Below are positions 24,496 through 35,904 of a DNA stretch of 64,000 nucleotides, in pieces (the first letter of the stretch is position 1; every line of letters starts with the position of its first letter). The notes beneath the pieces were generated by a model. That model was not told the origin of the DNA. It saw only the letters and a program-made list of their open reading frames with translations, and did no database searches. The translations under genes were made by a program, and so were the position numbers. The stretch covers positions 21,093,433-21,157,432 of the forward strand of contig NC_135120.1 of assembly GCF_050908995.1 (NCBI RefSeq), written 5' to 3'. This DNA is from Andrena cerasifolii (Eukaryota > Arthropoda > Insecta > Hymenoptera > Andrenidae).

Positions 24496-25459
24496 ACCGA
24501 CGTTCGTCGTCTCCGAACGCAGCCGCCTCCCTTTCCACGCGAGCCCGTTCGGTGCACTCGGCATGCACCAAAGAGGGAGAGAAGGAATGCGATCGATTCA
24601 GTTGTTCTTTCCAGCGGGATCAGGGGAATCGCTTTACCTGCCGGCTGCAGCCTCGCTTTTATCTCCGCCGAGCACCGGGGGTCCTTGGAGCGTTCCTACG
24701 GTGCATCGCTGCTCGCCATCCTGCTGCTGTAGAAGCTTCGCTGGCTCTCAGAGGGGAAACGATGCACCGGAGGAGCGTCCGAGAGATTTATCTATCTCGT
24801 TGATCGGGGGATGGCGAGCTGGCATTATCCAGAATTTCCATTGAACGCTAAGTTATACCAGACGTAGCTTCGGAGCAGCTAATCAACTTGAAAACGACTT
24901 GAAGCGAAGTCGAGGCAGGCGTTACGTTTCAGAGCTCCAGGAGCCCCGCCGGTTCCTCAGAATCCGACTGTTCAAAGGAGTAGCGGGGTCGTAAATTCGC
25001 CAATAAATTATGAGAGACTTCAATGAAACCGTGGATTTGAAAAGGGGAAAGATTCTGCTCGCGAGACGATTCTGTCGCGAGGTCGAGGCGCCCGATGAAC
25101 GCTGGGCAGCGTCATGGATTAAAAAATAGAAACGAGTTTTAAAGACGTTTCGACGTCTGGGAATCCGGACAAAGGAGCCTGTGCTGGGACTGCAACGAGG
25201 TCGTCAACCAGAGCTCGTTCGAGTTGGAGTGATTAAAAGCCATCCTTGATGGGCAGAGAAAGAGCAGACGCATTCGTGCTCGCGATACAAATGGCTGCGT
25301 GCGTAACAAAGCGCGGCGATTCGTGCGTCAAAACACCTTTCGATCCTCCTGAAACCTGCCGTAGTCGCGGGCAATCGCGAAAGGCTTGTTTCTATTTTAG
25401 AGCACCTTGACTGAAACTGTTCTTAAGACAGTTTGTGCGAAAACTTGGGAGGATCGAAC
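24496..25459. other. Non-coding stretch
   Basis: Frames at 24488-24844 and 24552-24803 overlap and carry no recognisable motif. No repeat ends were seen until the TTA-flanked hairpin at 25460. Confidence 0.4.
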
Positions 25460-25603
25460 TTAGGGCGGTATTCTCAGTCGCTGCTTATTCTTAAGCAAAT
25501 GCTTAAGCATGCGGCATCCTCTACTAACCTAGTAGCTAGTAAAGGATGCCGAATGCTTGAGCATTTGCTTGAGAATAAGTAGCGACTGTGAATACCGCCC
25601 TTA
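25460..25603. mobile_element. Harbinger-like hairpin MITE with TTA duplication
   Basis: A 138-bp element (25463-25600) starts GGGCGGTATTCTCAGTCGCT and ends with a near reverse complement. The direct 3-bp duplication TTA flanks it on both sides (25460-25462 and 25601-25603). Arms of about 65 bp form a near-perfect hairpin with a small centre (CTAACCTAGTAGCTAG). A TWA target duplication with a G-rich end is typical of PIF/Harbinger elements. It is non-autonomous. The same family may seed small RNAs because of its hairpin shape. Confidence 0.85.
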
Positions 25604-27129
25604 GTCAACGCATTGTGCTTGAATTTTTGGTGTTTGTACTAATCTCACTTAAAGATACGTCGTCGCTTACTCGAATGGCCCTACCTTGCAATAAGCTTTC
25701 TAATACTCCGAAAGAAAGGAAGAGGTTTCAGTAATATTCGTTTGTCATTCTTCACGATGGGTTCCATCTCACGGGCTTCAACTTCGAAATTATATTTTCA
25801 GCGGTAACTGGATAATAGCCTGAATAAGTAAGGTGCTCCGAAATAATTGGAGGGTATATTCTTGCGAATGAACACGCTAAATTAGTCTACCCTTTATGGT
25901 CTTGAAATAAATGTTAAACACGCTCAATGGGAACAACAATATTGGCAATTACGTTGATAACCTCCAATCTCGCGATATACCTACGTTTCAGCCGTCTCGA
26001 GACTAAAATACTCAATGTTTCTCCTTTGTTCTCTTTCATTGAAAACATGCTTTTCGAAGCAAGAAGAGATCCAAGGAATGTTGAGAAAAAAAGAGTAAAA
26101 ATAATCAACACTTGGAACTCACGAAATTCGAGGAATGAAGAGGCAGGAGGCACGATGCACATGTGTCTTTTTTTCGCGCGCCAAACGAAGAAAATCGACC
26201 GAGTGCATATTATTTGCAGTGATGTTTGTAAAAACATGAAACGCTGCAAAAAGTGTCGGCAACTGGCAGATAAAGCGGATAACATTATCGTGCCGTAGTA
26301 AACACTAACGTTTGAATGGAATATCATTCATGAAGTAGAACCTATTTTTTGCCAATTTAGAGTATCCGGATTATCGGGCTCGTAGTTCATCGGCGGCTAA
26401 TTCGTTTGAAGCGATTGCGGTTTTTGTTTCTGCTGCCGCGGAACAATAAAGATTAATCGCTCGCGCGACGGGCTTGGATTTTTCGATCTTCGGAATCGGT
26501 ACACCTATGCAAATTAATTCGATCTTCTGCGGTTCGTAACGTTTTCCGGATTCGTTGTTTCGTAATGTTCTTTATGTAACTACTACTTTGTAATCCCTGC
26601 CGAGAATTCAGAAGCTCGCGCACAAGTCTCCCATTTACGAATACGACATTTGGATACTTCGTTCAGCGAGGAGGCAAAGATAAGAACAATAAGTCGATTC
26701 ACGGTAAGTACTACTAAGTACTAAATGGTGCATACGTCTCGGATATTCCCCCTTTCGCGGTGGCAAGAAAATCTCAACAAATGCAGTTTCTCGGGATGTT
26801 CCAAAAAATTCAATAATAAATTCTAGATCCTCCCGCCTAACTCGACCAGCCGACCGCTGTCGACTGAACGATAGTAAACTTGAATAAAATATTCTCAAAA
26901 GCTCCAGAAAGCTATCGCATAATCGCTTTTCATCTCAACGTGAAATCAGTAAAGGAACGAATGCATTTTGGGCGAGATAAGAGTGTCGCGAGAGGAATCG
27001 AGTGGCACTGCGAGTGAAAGAAGCAATCACGACGCAGTCTATGGTCCAGAAAGGGTAGAAACGAGCCGATTGACTTAATATCGTCCTTTCAGAGACGCGA
27101 TAAGAGAAGAATTCTGATATCTCACTCAC
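25604..27129 (-). other. Start of the first intron of the LONRF-type gene
   Basis: The intron begins at 27129 on the minus strand with GTGAGTGAG, a strong GT donor. No acceptor plus coding exon is recognised from here to position 1, so the intron may exceed 27 kb. A pair of antiparallel frames at 25914-26327 has no recognisable domain. TTATGTAA is at 26572. Confidence 0.6.
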
Positions 27130-27700
27130 CGAGGTGAACAGCGATGTTGTACCTCTCGAGTGCTTGACCTAGGTGGCCCTCCTTCTTCAGGATGTCACCC
27201 TCGTGTCTCGCCCTGCTGGCCTCTGCCTCCCGCGGCCACCACTTTTCCACCAGCCTCTGCACCAGCACATTGGTTTCACCCACAGCGACGATCTTTTGCC
27301 CGCACACGCGACAATTTTTACTTGGCTCCACGCAATTCTTGCAATAGGTATGACCGCAGCTCGCGGTCACCGGCTGGCAGAGGGTCCCCTCGCACAAAGG
27401 ACACGCGAAGGACGTTTCCATTTTCCTCCTGGAGCTGGTGGCGGTGGTCGCGGCCCCAGCTAGCTCCTCCAGGAGGGCATTGGCCAGGTGTTTAAGTCTC
27501 TCCGGTGGCACGGAGGCCACCGCCAGACACCTCGAGTAAACACCGATGGACTCCCTGACCCTGCCACACTTCGCCAACGAATCCGCGTAGCCCACGAGCA
27601 CCTCGAAGCTCGGTGCTTGCTGCTTCAAGCTCCGTTCGTACATCTCCACGGCCAGGCGATAATTCCGCGAGGCGAACGCCTCCTTCGCCAGTTCGGTCAT
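27130..27700 (-). CDS. LONRF-type TPR/RING E3 ubiquitin ligase, first coding exon (partial)
   Basis: This exon encodes the first 190 residues, plus one base of the next codon, of a protein like the LON peptidase N-terminal domain and RING finger family. Two TPR-like helical pairs lie at residues 1-65. A C3HC4 RING follows at residues 100-133: CPLC, then CGHTYCKNC, then CRVC. The exon ends in another TPR start (HEGDILKKEGHLGQALERYN). In the family, a second RING and a LON substrate-recognition domain follow; they must lie in later exons. RING proteins pass ubiquitin from an E2 to a bound substrate. The start is the ATG at 27698-27700 with AAG before it; the open frame reaches a TTG at 27710-27712, but no upstream ATG precedes an in-frame TGA. 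The exon ends at GTGAGT. The linker between RING Cys6 and Cys7 is short (six residues). Another TPR-RING protein is possible but less likely. Confidence 0.85.
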
Positions 27701-28300
27701 CTTTGTTGACAAACAGTCGAGCCCTCGAGGAACTTGCTGCTGGAGGTTCGCCCTGCTGTTCGTTCAGCAAGCGATGCGCTTCGCGGGGTAGCAATGATTC
27801 ACGTGCGCACGCCGATCGCGGGGTAAACCGCGCGGCAGAGTCCGCTCGTCGACTTCTCCGAAACTTCGGAAGCTCCGTGCATCTTATCTCGCAGGCTAAC
27901 ACCGAAGAACAATCGCGGGATGCTTCACGTAAGAGCACAGGCGACTCGCAGGCGCATCGATCCCTTTTCCGTTTCGCAAACCGCGTCCGGATGAAAGGGA
28001 ACACTTCACTTGCGACGGCCGGGGATGTGGATTAGTTTCGATGGCTGTTGACGCGGACAGTCGGTGCTCCGTCCGAAAAGTCGACTGGCCGTGCACGTTT
28101 GACAGTTGGCCGGCCACGCGGTACGATAGCTGACGGCGAGCACTACGGAAAGACGCTACGCGCGACACGACGGCTCACTGACGACTGCTGGCGCGCTTGT
28201 CACCGCTCGCTCGGGCCACTGTCAGAAACGTAAACCAACCGGGCAGCGAGAGGGGTGGCAGTAGCGGTGGTGGTGGTGGTGACGGCGACGGCGTCGGTGC
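27701..28300 (-). promoter_or_regulatory. GC-rich 5' flank / probable 5' UTR and promoter of the LONRF-type gene
   Basis: This is the sequence directly upstream of the ATG on the minus strand. It is CpG-rich and has no TATA box that I can place with confidence. A TCAGT initiator-like word on the minus strand at 28177-28181 is one possible start. Frames on both strands here (27492-28004, 27613-28035, 27896-28168) are composition shadows. A GGT/GGC-rich run lies at about 28255-28315. The exact transcript start is not determinable. Confidence 0.4.
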
Positions 28301-29694
28301 AACGGTGGTGGCAAGCCGAACGGCGACGACAGCGCCTCGCCGCGGCGCACACACCTTCGGCTCCTCGCTGTTCCTACCTCGCCAGGCTGTTTCGCGATAG
28401 GAACAATCTACTGCCGCATCTACACGCTTCCACGTCCTACGTAGGCGTTCGCGTCGGTGTCGGACCACACCCCCTCCTGCGGAGTAACAGCCGAAGCGTC
28501 ATCCTGCCACGACGAACATCCTCCCTTGGCCCGGGATCTTCACCCTTCGCTCCTTCGCACGCTATCAGGTCGCCGCTCTCTTTCAGATCACATATCGTTT
28601 TAACCTTCTTCGCCTCATACTCTCCGAGCAACCAGCTGCGGCTCGGACGAACTCAATGTCCCCTGGCGATATTGATAGCCTCCACTGCTACGCGTTGTCA
28701 GCCCTTCAGCTTCGATATCCCTCGATGTGTAATCATCACCGAGATACGCATCGCAGAATCTTCCGAGAGTACACCCTTGTTCTCCGCTGATTGGTCCAAG
28801 TCCCGTTCATCTCGCGGACGACATCATCGGGGAGTATCAACAGGCTCCGCTGAGCCGCGTCTCGGCGCTGGTCGATGGTATCGAGCGTCGTCGCCCGTCC
28901 GCGCGTCCTGACGCGAGCTACCCGCGCTTCTTCGACGTGGCCAGCAGCCGAGCCGCCCTTGAAATAGAAATCAAGCAACGTCGTCGGATAGCGGGCACGT
29001 AAACTTCCACGAAAATTACGGCAAACAGGTTGGACCGTGCCAAGCGACCGATCGGTCGTGAGAGGGGTGGAGGACCGTTTAACCGGGACACTTGTTGTTT
29101 GCTGGTCGGTTATCTTCGCCCGATCGTAGGCAGTGCGCGTACCCAGAGTCGCGGATAGGGACGCGGTTTGTTCGCAACGAAACGACGAAACGGGTGGCGT
29201 CTGGCGCGAGGAACTCGCGCACGAAACGGCGGGACGCGCGGCTACGGAAAAGCTTACATAAAGAGCGTCGCGTCAGTGCAGAAAACGTGGCGGGAGCGAG
29301 CCGAGTTTCGATTGGATCAATTATTCCACGGGCGAGCCTCGGCTCTCCGGGCTCTAGGAATCTTACTGGGCATGAGCAGTAACGTTGCTTGGTCTACGTC
29401 GCGGTATTCCGTTTTACCCGGCACCGACCTGCGTGCGCTGCCCCCTCGGTGTATGCCGTGCGTGAGCCGGAGCGTACACCAGACGCGCCCGCTCGTTTAC
29501 GCAGACGCACTCCAAACGCACTTCGATACACCGGCCACGTTTGCGCGATGCAACCGACGCACTCCCGCGCTCGTCAGCGTTGCGAGCCCTACGGGCGAGA
29601 TCGTTGAAAGCGCGCGCTCCCGTGTCCTCGGTGGAACAAGCGTGCAGCGAGCTACTTGGCAGTCGGGCACTGAGTTTGGAATTACTTCAAGCGC
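28301..29694. other. GC-rich non-coding flank upstream of the LONRF-type exon
   Basis: Long frames at 28255-28911 and 29168-29758 (218 and 196 codons, plus strand) have no recognisable domain and are rich in Arg, Ser and Ala, as expected for GC-rich random sequence. An upstream non-coding exon or a divergent transcript cannot be excluded. TTACATAA is at 29254. Confidence 0.4.
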
Positions 29695-29975
29695 GCCAGG
29701 ACCAGTGGCGGATTCAGGAGCCTTTCTTGGAGGGGGCGAAATATGTAAAAGTACATAAGTACATTTTTTAATCTTCTTTTACAGGATTTAAAAGTTCCTT
29801 GTAATTTATATTTTAATATCTCTATCTGATACTATAACCTAAATAATTACATTCGCATTAATTATTTATACAGAATAGTACACAGTGTCGTAATATTTTT
29901 ATTTTAGTACTCTTGGGAGGGGGGGGGGGGCGATCGCCCCTATCGCCCTACTCTGGATCCGCCCTTGGTCAGGAC
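29695..29975. mobile_element. hAT-like MITE with 8-bp target duplication
   Basis: The element at 29703-29967 starts CAGTGGCGGATTCAG; its other end reads CTGGATCCGCCCTTG, an inverted repeat with a few mismatches. The flanking 8-mers GCCAGGAC (29695-29702) and GTCAGGAC (29968-29975) match at 7 of 8 positions. Eight-base duplications and CAG-type ends are typical of hAT elements. The interior is AT-rich with a run of 12 G near 29920. No transposase. Confidence 0.8.
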
Positions 29976-30187
29976 AGATTCGAATACTTCTCAATATCTC
30001 GCGATCCTCGAAATTAAGGAACAATTAATTTCATTAAGAATGTCTCGTCCCTGCTTGGAGCACGCTTGACTGTGTAACCCTTTAACATTCTACGTCGCGA
30101 CTACTTGCGAAATTTGTCACTCCCCCAGCAATTCCATCGTGATTCGTATCGTCATAAAGGAACGTAACGTGATAGAGCAATAGTAAT

Positions 30188-30450
30188 GTTATTATTATTA
30201 TTATTATTATTATTAACGGGAAACCTTTTAGTGTACAGAGATACAAAATTATTATCATTACTACATAGAAAGATAAAAATAAGAGAAAGTTATAAAATAT
30301 ATATATAAAATAATAACATAAAATAAAATAATATAATATAAAATAAAATAACAAAGATAAATTAAGTTGAGATAATAATAGATAATAAAAACATAACATA
30401 ACATAAACTTTTTAAATACTACTAATAATACATATAGCAGTCCGCCTGTT
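30188..30450 (-). mobile_element. LINE-like 3' end with TAA-repeat tail, copy 1
   Basis: On the minus strand the sequence runs through CTCTGTACACTAAAAGG and TTTCCCGTTAATAATAAT into a (TAA)n tail at about 30188-30214. Nearly the same 170 bp recurs at 35905-36070. A TAA tail and a 5'-truncated body fit a non-LTR retrotransposon (I or Jockey group is a guess). The 105-residue frame on this strand is low-complexity Phe/Leu/Tyr from AT-rich DNA, not a gene. Confidence 0.65.
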
Positions 30451-33412
30451 TATGCCTAATCACGGAGCAAGAGAAAATGTTATTCGATTCTACGAAGAAT
30501 CGTAAACCCCTGTTCAACCGCATTCTTTAATGCAATCGCGTGTCGTACATGAAACGATCAGCGTTTTTCTTGTAGCGATAAAACGGATGTCCCGTACGCC
30601 TACCTACTTACGCGATGATTAATTTCTTTATTAATTTCTACATCGCTTTATTACACGAGCCCCGCGTCTCTCGTAAATGAATTTTCATGTCGACGCGATT
30701 ACCGCTCTCCGCGTGGGCGGCTTCTTTCATCCGTTTTCGCGATCACTCACGGCCTAAGGCGCGGCACGCTCCGCTCGTCGGGCCCGAGATATTTCATCGC
30801 CGGGATATCGCCTGATTACGAGGGATTCTATTATTTAGCATCGCGCGGTCAGCCAGGCACCTGGTCAGCGTGAAACAGTATCCGGAGGAGTTGTCAACAT
30901 GGTTGCACGCGACAATTTACGGGTGCACCATCTGCCACGCTTGTGTGCTCGTTAACTTGCGTAACGCTGTTTGCGTATATTTCAAAGTTTTGTGGGAAAT
31001 GACGTTGCGGCTCGGATATGTGGCAAATAAATATCAATAATCGTTTAACGTGAAAGACAAACGTTTACGTCACCGTTCGCGGAAATGCACGCGAAATCCC
31101 GCCCTGCTCGCGGGGAAATTTAGCAGACGTCTCACCGTTTCGGGGATTCAGGCTCGTTAATTCAGAATTTAGCGAATCCGTATCGCGATAAATATCGCAC
31201 CGCCCGCGAACGTCTCGAATTCGAGGTGCAACTCCGCGATTTATCTGATCACTCGGCACTTTTTAATCTGTCTGCAAAAAAAGACGCGCAGAGCCAAGTA
31301 TCGTTTACGTTCAATCACCTTGAGCTTCGTCTCGATAGGAAATTGATAAACTTGATCAATCACCGATTAAAAGAAATAACGATCCGCCGATGTTTTTTTG
31401 CGACGCTCCTCGAATAAACAGGTAGTCCTTCCTACTCGTCGAGAGTCTTGCCGCGATAAATTCATCCCCATCCAGCGCGAGACGTTTCCGTTTTATGGCA
31501 CAGAGTATCCACGATCCGCCTCGATCAATTCCAGAGCGAACAGTTTATTGCATCGTTCCACTTCTGGGCTCATCAATGCTCTAACAAGGAAAGCTCTAAC
31601 CGTGTACCTCTGCTCGTAACTTACAAGCGTAATTGCGCTTAATGAATCCTGGTCTCGTATAATACCCACTTTTCCTACGCTCGTAAACACCGTCGCAAGG
31701 TTCGAGCGACGCGAAATGCCAGAACAAAGAAACGCTCAATTTTCTCTCGTAAAAATTCGCAACCGTAGCCTCGCTAACCCTAATTGACTTCATTCCCTCG
31801 CGCTTTTCGCTGGCGCGATATCACGTCACCGGCCACTTTCGTCCCGTCGACGATCTGACGCGAGCGAGCGTGCTTCGGGAGCAGGTACGAAATCGGCACC
31901 TGGCATCGAGCAGCATCCTCGTATAGCAGCGTGGATCGACCGATCGATCGTCGTTGATTTTGCCGGTAGAACGTAAACCGCGATACCCGGCGTCTGGCTA
32001 GACAGCGAGAAGCCAGCGGTCAGCTGAAAGGTGGCGGGGAACTTCGAAAAACGGAATACTTAATCCCTATCTGCATGTACGCATTTATCAGGCGGCTTAC
32101 GTAAGGTATTTGTGTCGTACAAAGAGTCACCTTTGCCGATCGCAAAACAAATTGTTAATCATCGAAATACGGCGTATCTTGGCGTTACGTAAATGGTTTA
32201 CGCACGGCAGACACCCGCGCGCAGACGTAGCGAGCCGCTATGCCCGCTTCTTTTGCCGGCATTCTAGAAGGACGACGAATTTTATTATGCGACGCGCGCC
32301 ACCGCCGGGCGGGCAGGGAATGTATCTCTGCTGCCAGAAATCGTAGCCCATGTTTGCAGACGTCGGCCACGCGAGAGCAAATCTACGGTTACATCACTCG
32401 ATCTCCCTCGCCGGCTTTCGCGGGCGCGGCGCCTCTCGGCGTCACGAAACTCGTGGAAAATGCCTGCGATCGATACTTGGCGGAGTGATCTTTGAAGGAT
32501 CGGCTCGGGGTGTCAAAATGATTTCGGTGCTTTCTTTCCGACAGGAGTGACGGCATCGTGTCGTGTCTGGGCTGGAAGCTGCGCAAAGGTGATTGCGTTC
32601 GGCTGATGGGACCGTAGACTTTCGCAAACAATGTTCTTGATCTTGTAGATTATTATACTTTCCCAAGCGCATTGATCGCGTTCCAAGAACCGTTATCGAA
32701 AATGTTTATTATCGTCTGCGAGGAACGTGTTTCCAGTTTATTTTGTTGACTTCGTTGCGTCAACTGTTAGAGAGGCTGCAGTAGCTCCAAAATGTTAGAA
32801 GGAAGGGAACTACGAATAAATTGAGTGCGAAGCGGACTGCCTCTTCTTTTGATATAAAAAATTCAACGACTCTTCGATTCGTCTACGCCCCGCCTGTACA
32901 TACCTACTCCGATTTTCCTTCTCTTCTCGAAGCGGCGAGTTCAATCGCATCGGCGAGCCGTGTAAAAATAATGGCGTCGCACGATTGCGGTATCAGTATT
33001 TGTTTAATTAGGAGCGGCGACGGTCCCCCGAGCAAACGATTTTTCTCCCAGCTCGCCTTTTTCCCAGCCCAGCCGACCCTCTGACATAACTCGCGCGGGA
33101 GCCAGATCGTTTGCGCGACCCATCGGATTTCGCAATTGTGCCAACGGTGCGAACGGCACGCTCGATCGTTCCGCGATTTATGGAATACCGTGGCCGGGAA
33201 CTAGATTCGTCGTCGGTAGTTCTCAGGGCACGCGGGATGAGTAGTGATGGCCACAAGACACGCCGAGGCATCTCGAACGCGTGACGCGAGTCACGAATCG
33301 CTTTGGGTATTCTTGGAAACTTGGGCACAGTGTCTTTCAAGTATTCGATGTTTTGAATATTTTGATAGGCTTCAACTGATCAGCTGTTATTGTATTGATT
33401 ACACAAGAGGCA
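30451..33412. other. Non-coding stretch with two TTACGTAA sites
   Basis: No recognisable exon. TTACGTAA is at 32097 and 32185, 88 bp apart, with TTGCGTAA at 30957 and TTACGTCA at about 31067. Overlapping frames at 32110-32672 lie in CpG-rich DNA and lack domains. Confidence 0.45.
32097..32192. promoter_or_regulatory. Pair of TTACGTAA sites
   Basis: Two exact copies of the palindrome TTACGTAA (32097-32104 and 32185-32192). The word is a known bZIP (PAR/E4BP4, Vrille/Pdp1) consensus. Regulatory use here is inference. Confidence 0.3.
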
Positions 33413-33658
33413 TAGGGTAAGTGTCCCAATTACTGCCAGCGTCCCTATTACTGCCACTTCGTTTATTTTACTTAATAAACACGCAACGTATAAAGAATAG
33501 TGTAAAAAAGAATTTATCATAAATTTCGGACTGTTCTTATTATTATTATTATAGTACATTCTTTACACGTCTATTCTTCATACGTTATGTTTTTTTTAAA
33601 GTGAAATGAATAAAGTGGCAGTAATAGGGACACTGACAGTAAATGGGACATCTGCCTA
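33413..33658. mobile_element. Short TA-flanked TIR element (GTCCCTATTACTGCCAC family)
   Basis: The element at 33415-33656 has TA on both sides. The ends form an inverted repeat of about 45 bp, with CCCTATTACTGCCACTT perfectly matched at the inner part of both arms. Each arm holds two versions of the same phrase (GTGTCCCAATTACTGCCAGC and GTCCCTATTACTGCCAC), so the end motif is doubled. The interior is AT-rich and non-coding. Tc1/mariner-like by target site only. Confidence 0.8.
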
Positions 33659-34401
33659 GGTTCAGTAGCAGAAATTTAAATAAGATTCGGCTGTCGCACA
33701 AGCAGGAGCCGTATATAGTCTTCTGCCTATCCAAAACTTCACTTTGTTAATTTAAAATCGCCTTCGGTTTTTATATAAAGATATACAAATACCTGCAGTT
33801 AATAATCAATTTCATTTTCAAGGTTCTAGGGCGAGTATTTCAACGCTTCTGAAGAAAGAGTACAAGCTTTCAGGGTACGCAAGTGTTTCTCCGACTTTTA
33901 ATAATTTTTTATTTGAAGTAGTATGAATTGTTCGAAAATGTTGGAGCGAGAGGTACGAACGGCTGTCACTAGATGAGAGTGTGCCTCCCCCCCTCCCCCC
34001 TGAAGCAGATACTTTCGGGACGAGGTTGCAACACTTGGCAAAAATGTGGCCAGAACCGCTCGTCGCTGGAGGACTATGTTTGGAGGCGTTACATAAAAGT
34101 CTCCTCCGCCAGCCGATCTATCACGAGGGGACCTTATTAGATCAACCATGGAAAGCCATCCGCTATAAAATCGCTGGCAACCAGATACGATGTTTCGCCG
34201 TTGGAATCAGACGCGTCGCTGATGTTGCGTTTTTGCATACCGATTTCACGTAATCGATATCATCCACGATTTCCTGTTATTTATTGCTCCATTGCCAGGC
34301 CTCGTGTGCTTCAATTCTCTTACCAATTATCAACCGCCACTGACAAGGGAAGATCCCGCACCCGAAAGTTAAAAAAAAAATTCTGAAACTTCGTCAATAT
34401 G
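33659..34401. other. Non-coding stretch
   Basis: AT-rich, then a GC-richer part from about 33980. TTACATAA is at 34089. A C-run (CCCCCCTCCCCCCTG) lies near 33988. No gene recognised. Confidence 0.4.
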
Positions 34402-34726
34402 TAGGGGATTTCCTCCTGATTATAACGCAATTTCTGTTTGCTGCCCAAATTCACTCGAAACGGGTGAAATTAACCCCTAAAAATTCGGCTATTTTCCGAT
34501 TTTGTGTTATAACTCGCGAAATGTAAGAGATAGGGAAAAATGTTTCAAGACAAAAGTTACTTCTTTTAATTAAATCTATCATTTGGCAAAAAAAGTTTAT
34601 TTTACAGTTCACGAGTTGTCACACAAAATTGGAAAATAACCGGATTCTCAGGGGTCAATTACACCCCATTAGAGTGCATTTGGGCAGCAAAGAAAAATTG
34701 CGTCGTAATCAGGGTGAAATTCCCTA
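34402..34726. mobile_element. TA-flanked MITE (GGGATTTCCTCCTGATTA ends)
   Basis: The element at 34404-34724 has TA at 34402-34403 and 34725-34726. The left end GGGGATTTCCTCCTGATTA pairs with the right end TAATCAGGGTGAAATTCCC with a few mismatches. Further inward, TGCTGCCCAAATTCACTC pairs with GAGTGCATTTGGGCAGCA. The whole element folds back on itself. No transposase frame. Tc1/mariner-like by target site only. Confidence 0.8.
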
Positions 34727-35768
34727 CATAATCACAAAGGTCCAGAATTTTTTGAATTTCCGGGTTCGGGATGTTCCCTTGTGAGTTACCCTACACTGGG
34801 GATCCTTATCCCAGCAGTCATCCCCTGTTATTGGAAATTTGTAGGCGACAGGTATCGAACAACTGATAGAACATCCTCCTGTTATCTTTCCAAAGCTCAG
34901 AACTTGACGTCTCTCAGTAGCTCGGGAAAAAACGTGAGAATATTTTGCCGCTTTGGAAGTACATAAATGTAACAGTAGAGTACACTTACAATTAGAATAA
35001 ACCAGCGCAACACTGTGTGGCTTCGAGAAACAAGTGTCAAGTGAAGTTACTTGCGTTAGCAATTCACGCTTCCGTACGTGTTTCTATCAAAACTCTGCTT
35101 CTATAAAGATCGGGGAGTATTTTCATTTTTCGGATGATCCCTAGGCCCGCATAGATCACGGCTAATTGCGCATGCCACCGCAGGCTGAATCGACAATAAC
35201 GACGTTGCGTCGGGAAATTGTAATGACGCGGCAAGTTCAACGACTATATAACTCGTTTTATCGCCGCCTGACGTTCCGACGCTCGGTTCTCTTTTTTTTT
35301 TCCAGTCACGTTCGAGGAAAATCGCGCGAATCGTTCACGCCGCAGAGAGCGCAGCGTCGATCGAATAATCGAGGATAAAGCGGCGCGATTAAAAATAAAA
35401 ACGGCCTCTCCCGGTAAACACCAGGCAAGTTTTATGTAATGAATGAACGAGTGAATTAACCGAGCAGCGACGAGCAGGGAGGATTGAGTTTATGGGCTGC
35501 GGTGATAGGACGGCTCGCGCCGAGTCGCCTCCCTGTCCGCGCCAGGAGCTTTCAGCCGTATTTGAGCCGCGAGTCGACGCCGTCAAGTTTTATTCCTGCC
35601 GCGGTAAACAATTTGTTTTGCTGGGATACCTCGGCGGATTCTGTGCTCATCGGTGCTTCTTACGTAACATTTTCGATAGGACTCGCGCCTTGCGAGAGTG
35701 CGTCACGCCCCATCGGTGCTCGCGATATTGGCCATGGACGGAATACGTGATTCCAAGGATCGCAGAGT
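34727..35768. other. Non-coding stretch with two TTAYRTAA sites
   Basis: No recognisable exon. TTATGTAA is at 35432 and TTACGTAA at 35660. The frame at 35492-35917 (141 codons) runs through the decamer repeat and has no domain. Confidence 0.4.
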
Positions 35769-35848
35769 GTAGAACAAGGTACGGCGAGGTAGAGCAAAGT
35801 AACGCGAAGTGGAGCGAAGTAGAACGGGATACAGTGAGTTGCACGAAG
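35769..35848. repeat. Degenerate 10-bp-period tandem repeat
   Basis: Eight consecutive decamers starting at 35769 follow a GTAGAGCGAA-like consensus: GTAGAACAAG, GTACGGCGAG, GTAGAGCAAA, GTAACGCGAA, GTGGAGCGAA, GTAGAACGGG, then two weaker units. The period equals about one turn of the DNA helix. The repeat ends about 55 bp before the LINE-like tail at 35905. Function unknown. Confidence 0.7.
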
Positions 35849-35904
35849 TGGAAGGTAGAGTCAGGTACAGCAAGTAGATCCGTGGAGTATGTAGATTATT
35901 ATTT

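Noticed and set aside
25914..26327. Antiparallel frames of 137 and 123 codons with Cys-rich ends
   Set aside because: KCKKC-like spacing at the plus-strand end is suggestive but no known zinc-binding fold fits, and splice signals are not clear.
28255..29758. Frames of 218 and 196 codons upstream of the LONRF-type exon
   Set aside because: No motif, low-complexity GC-driven residues, and competing frames on the other strand. An untranslated exon is possible but cannot be supported.
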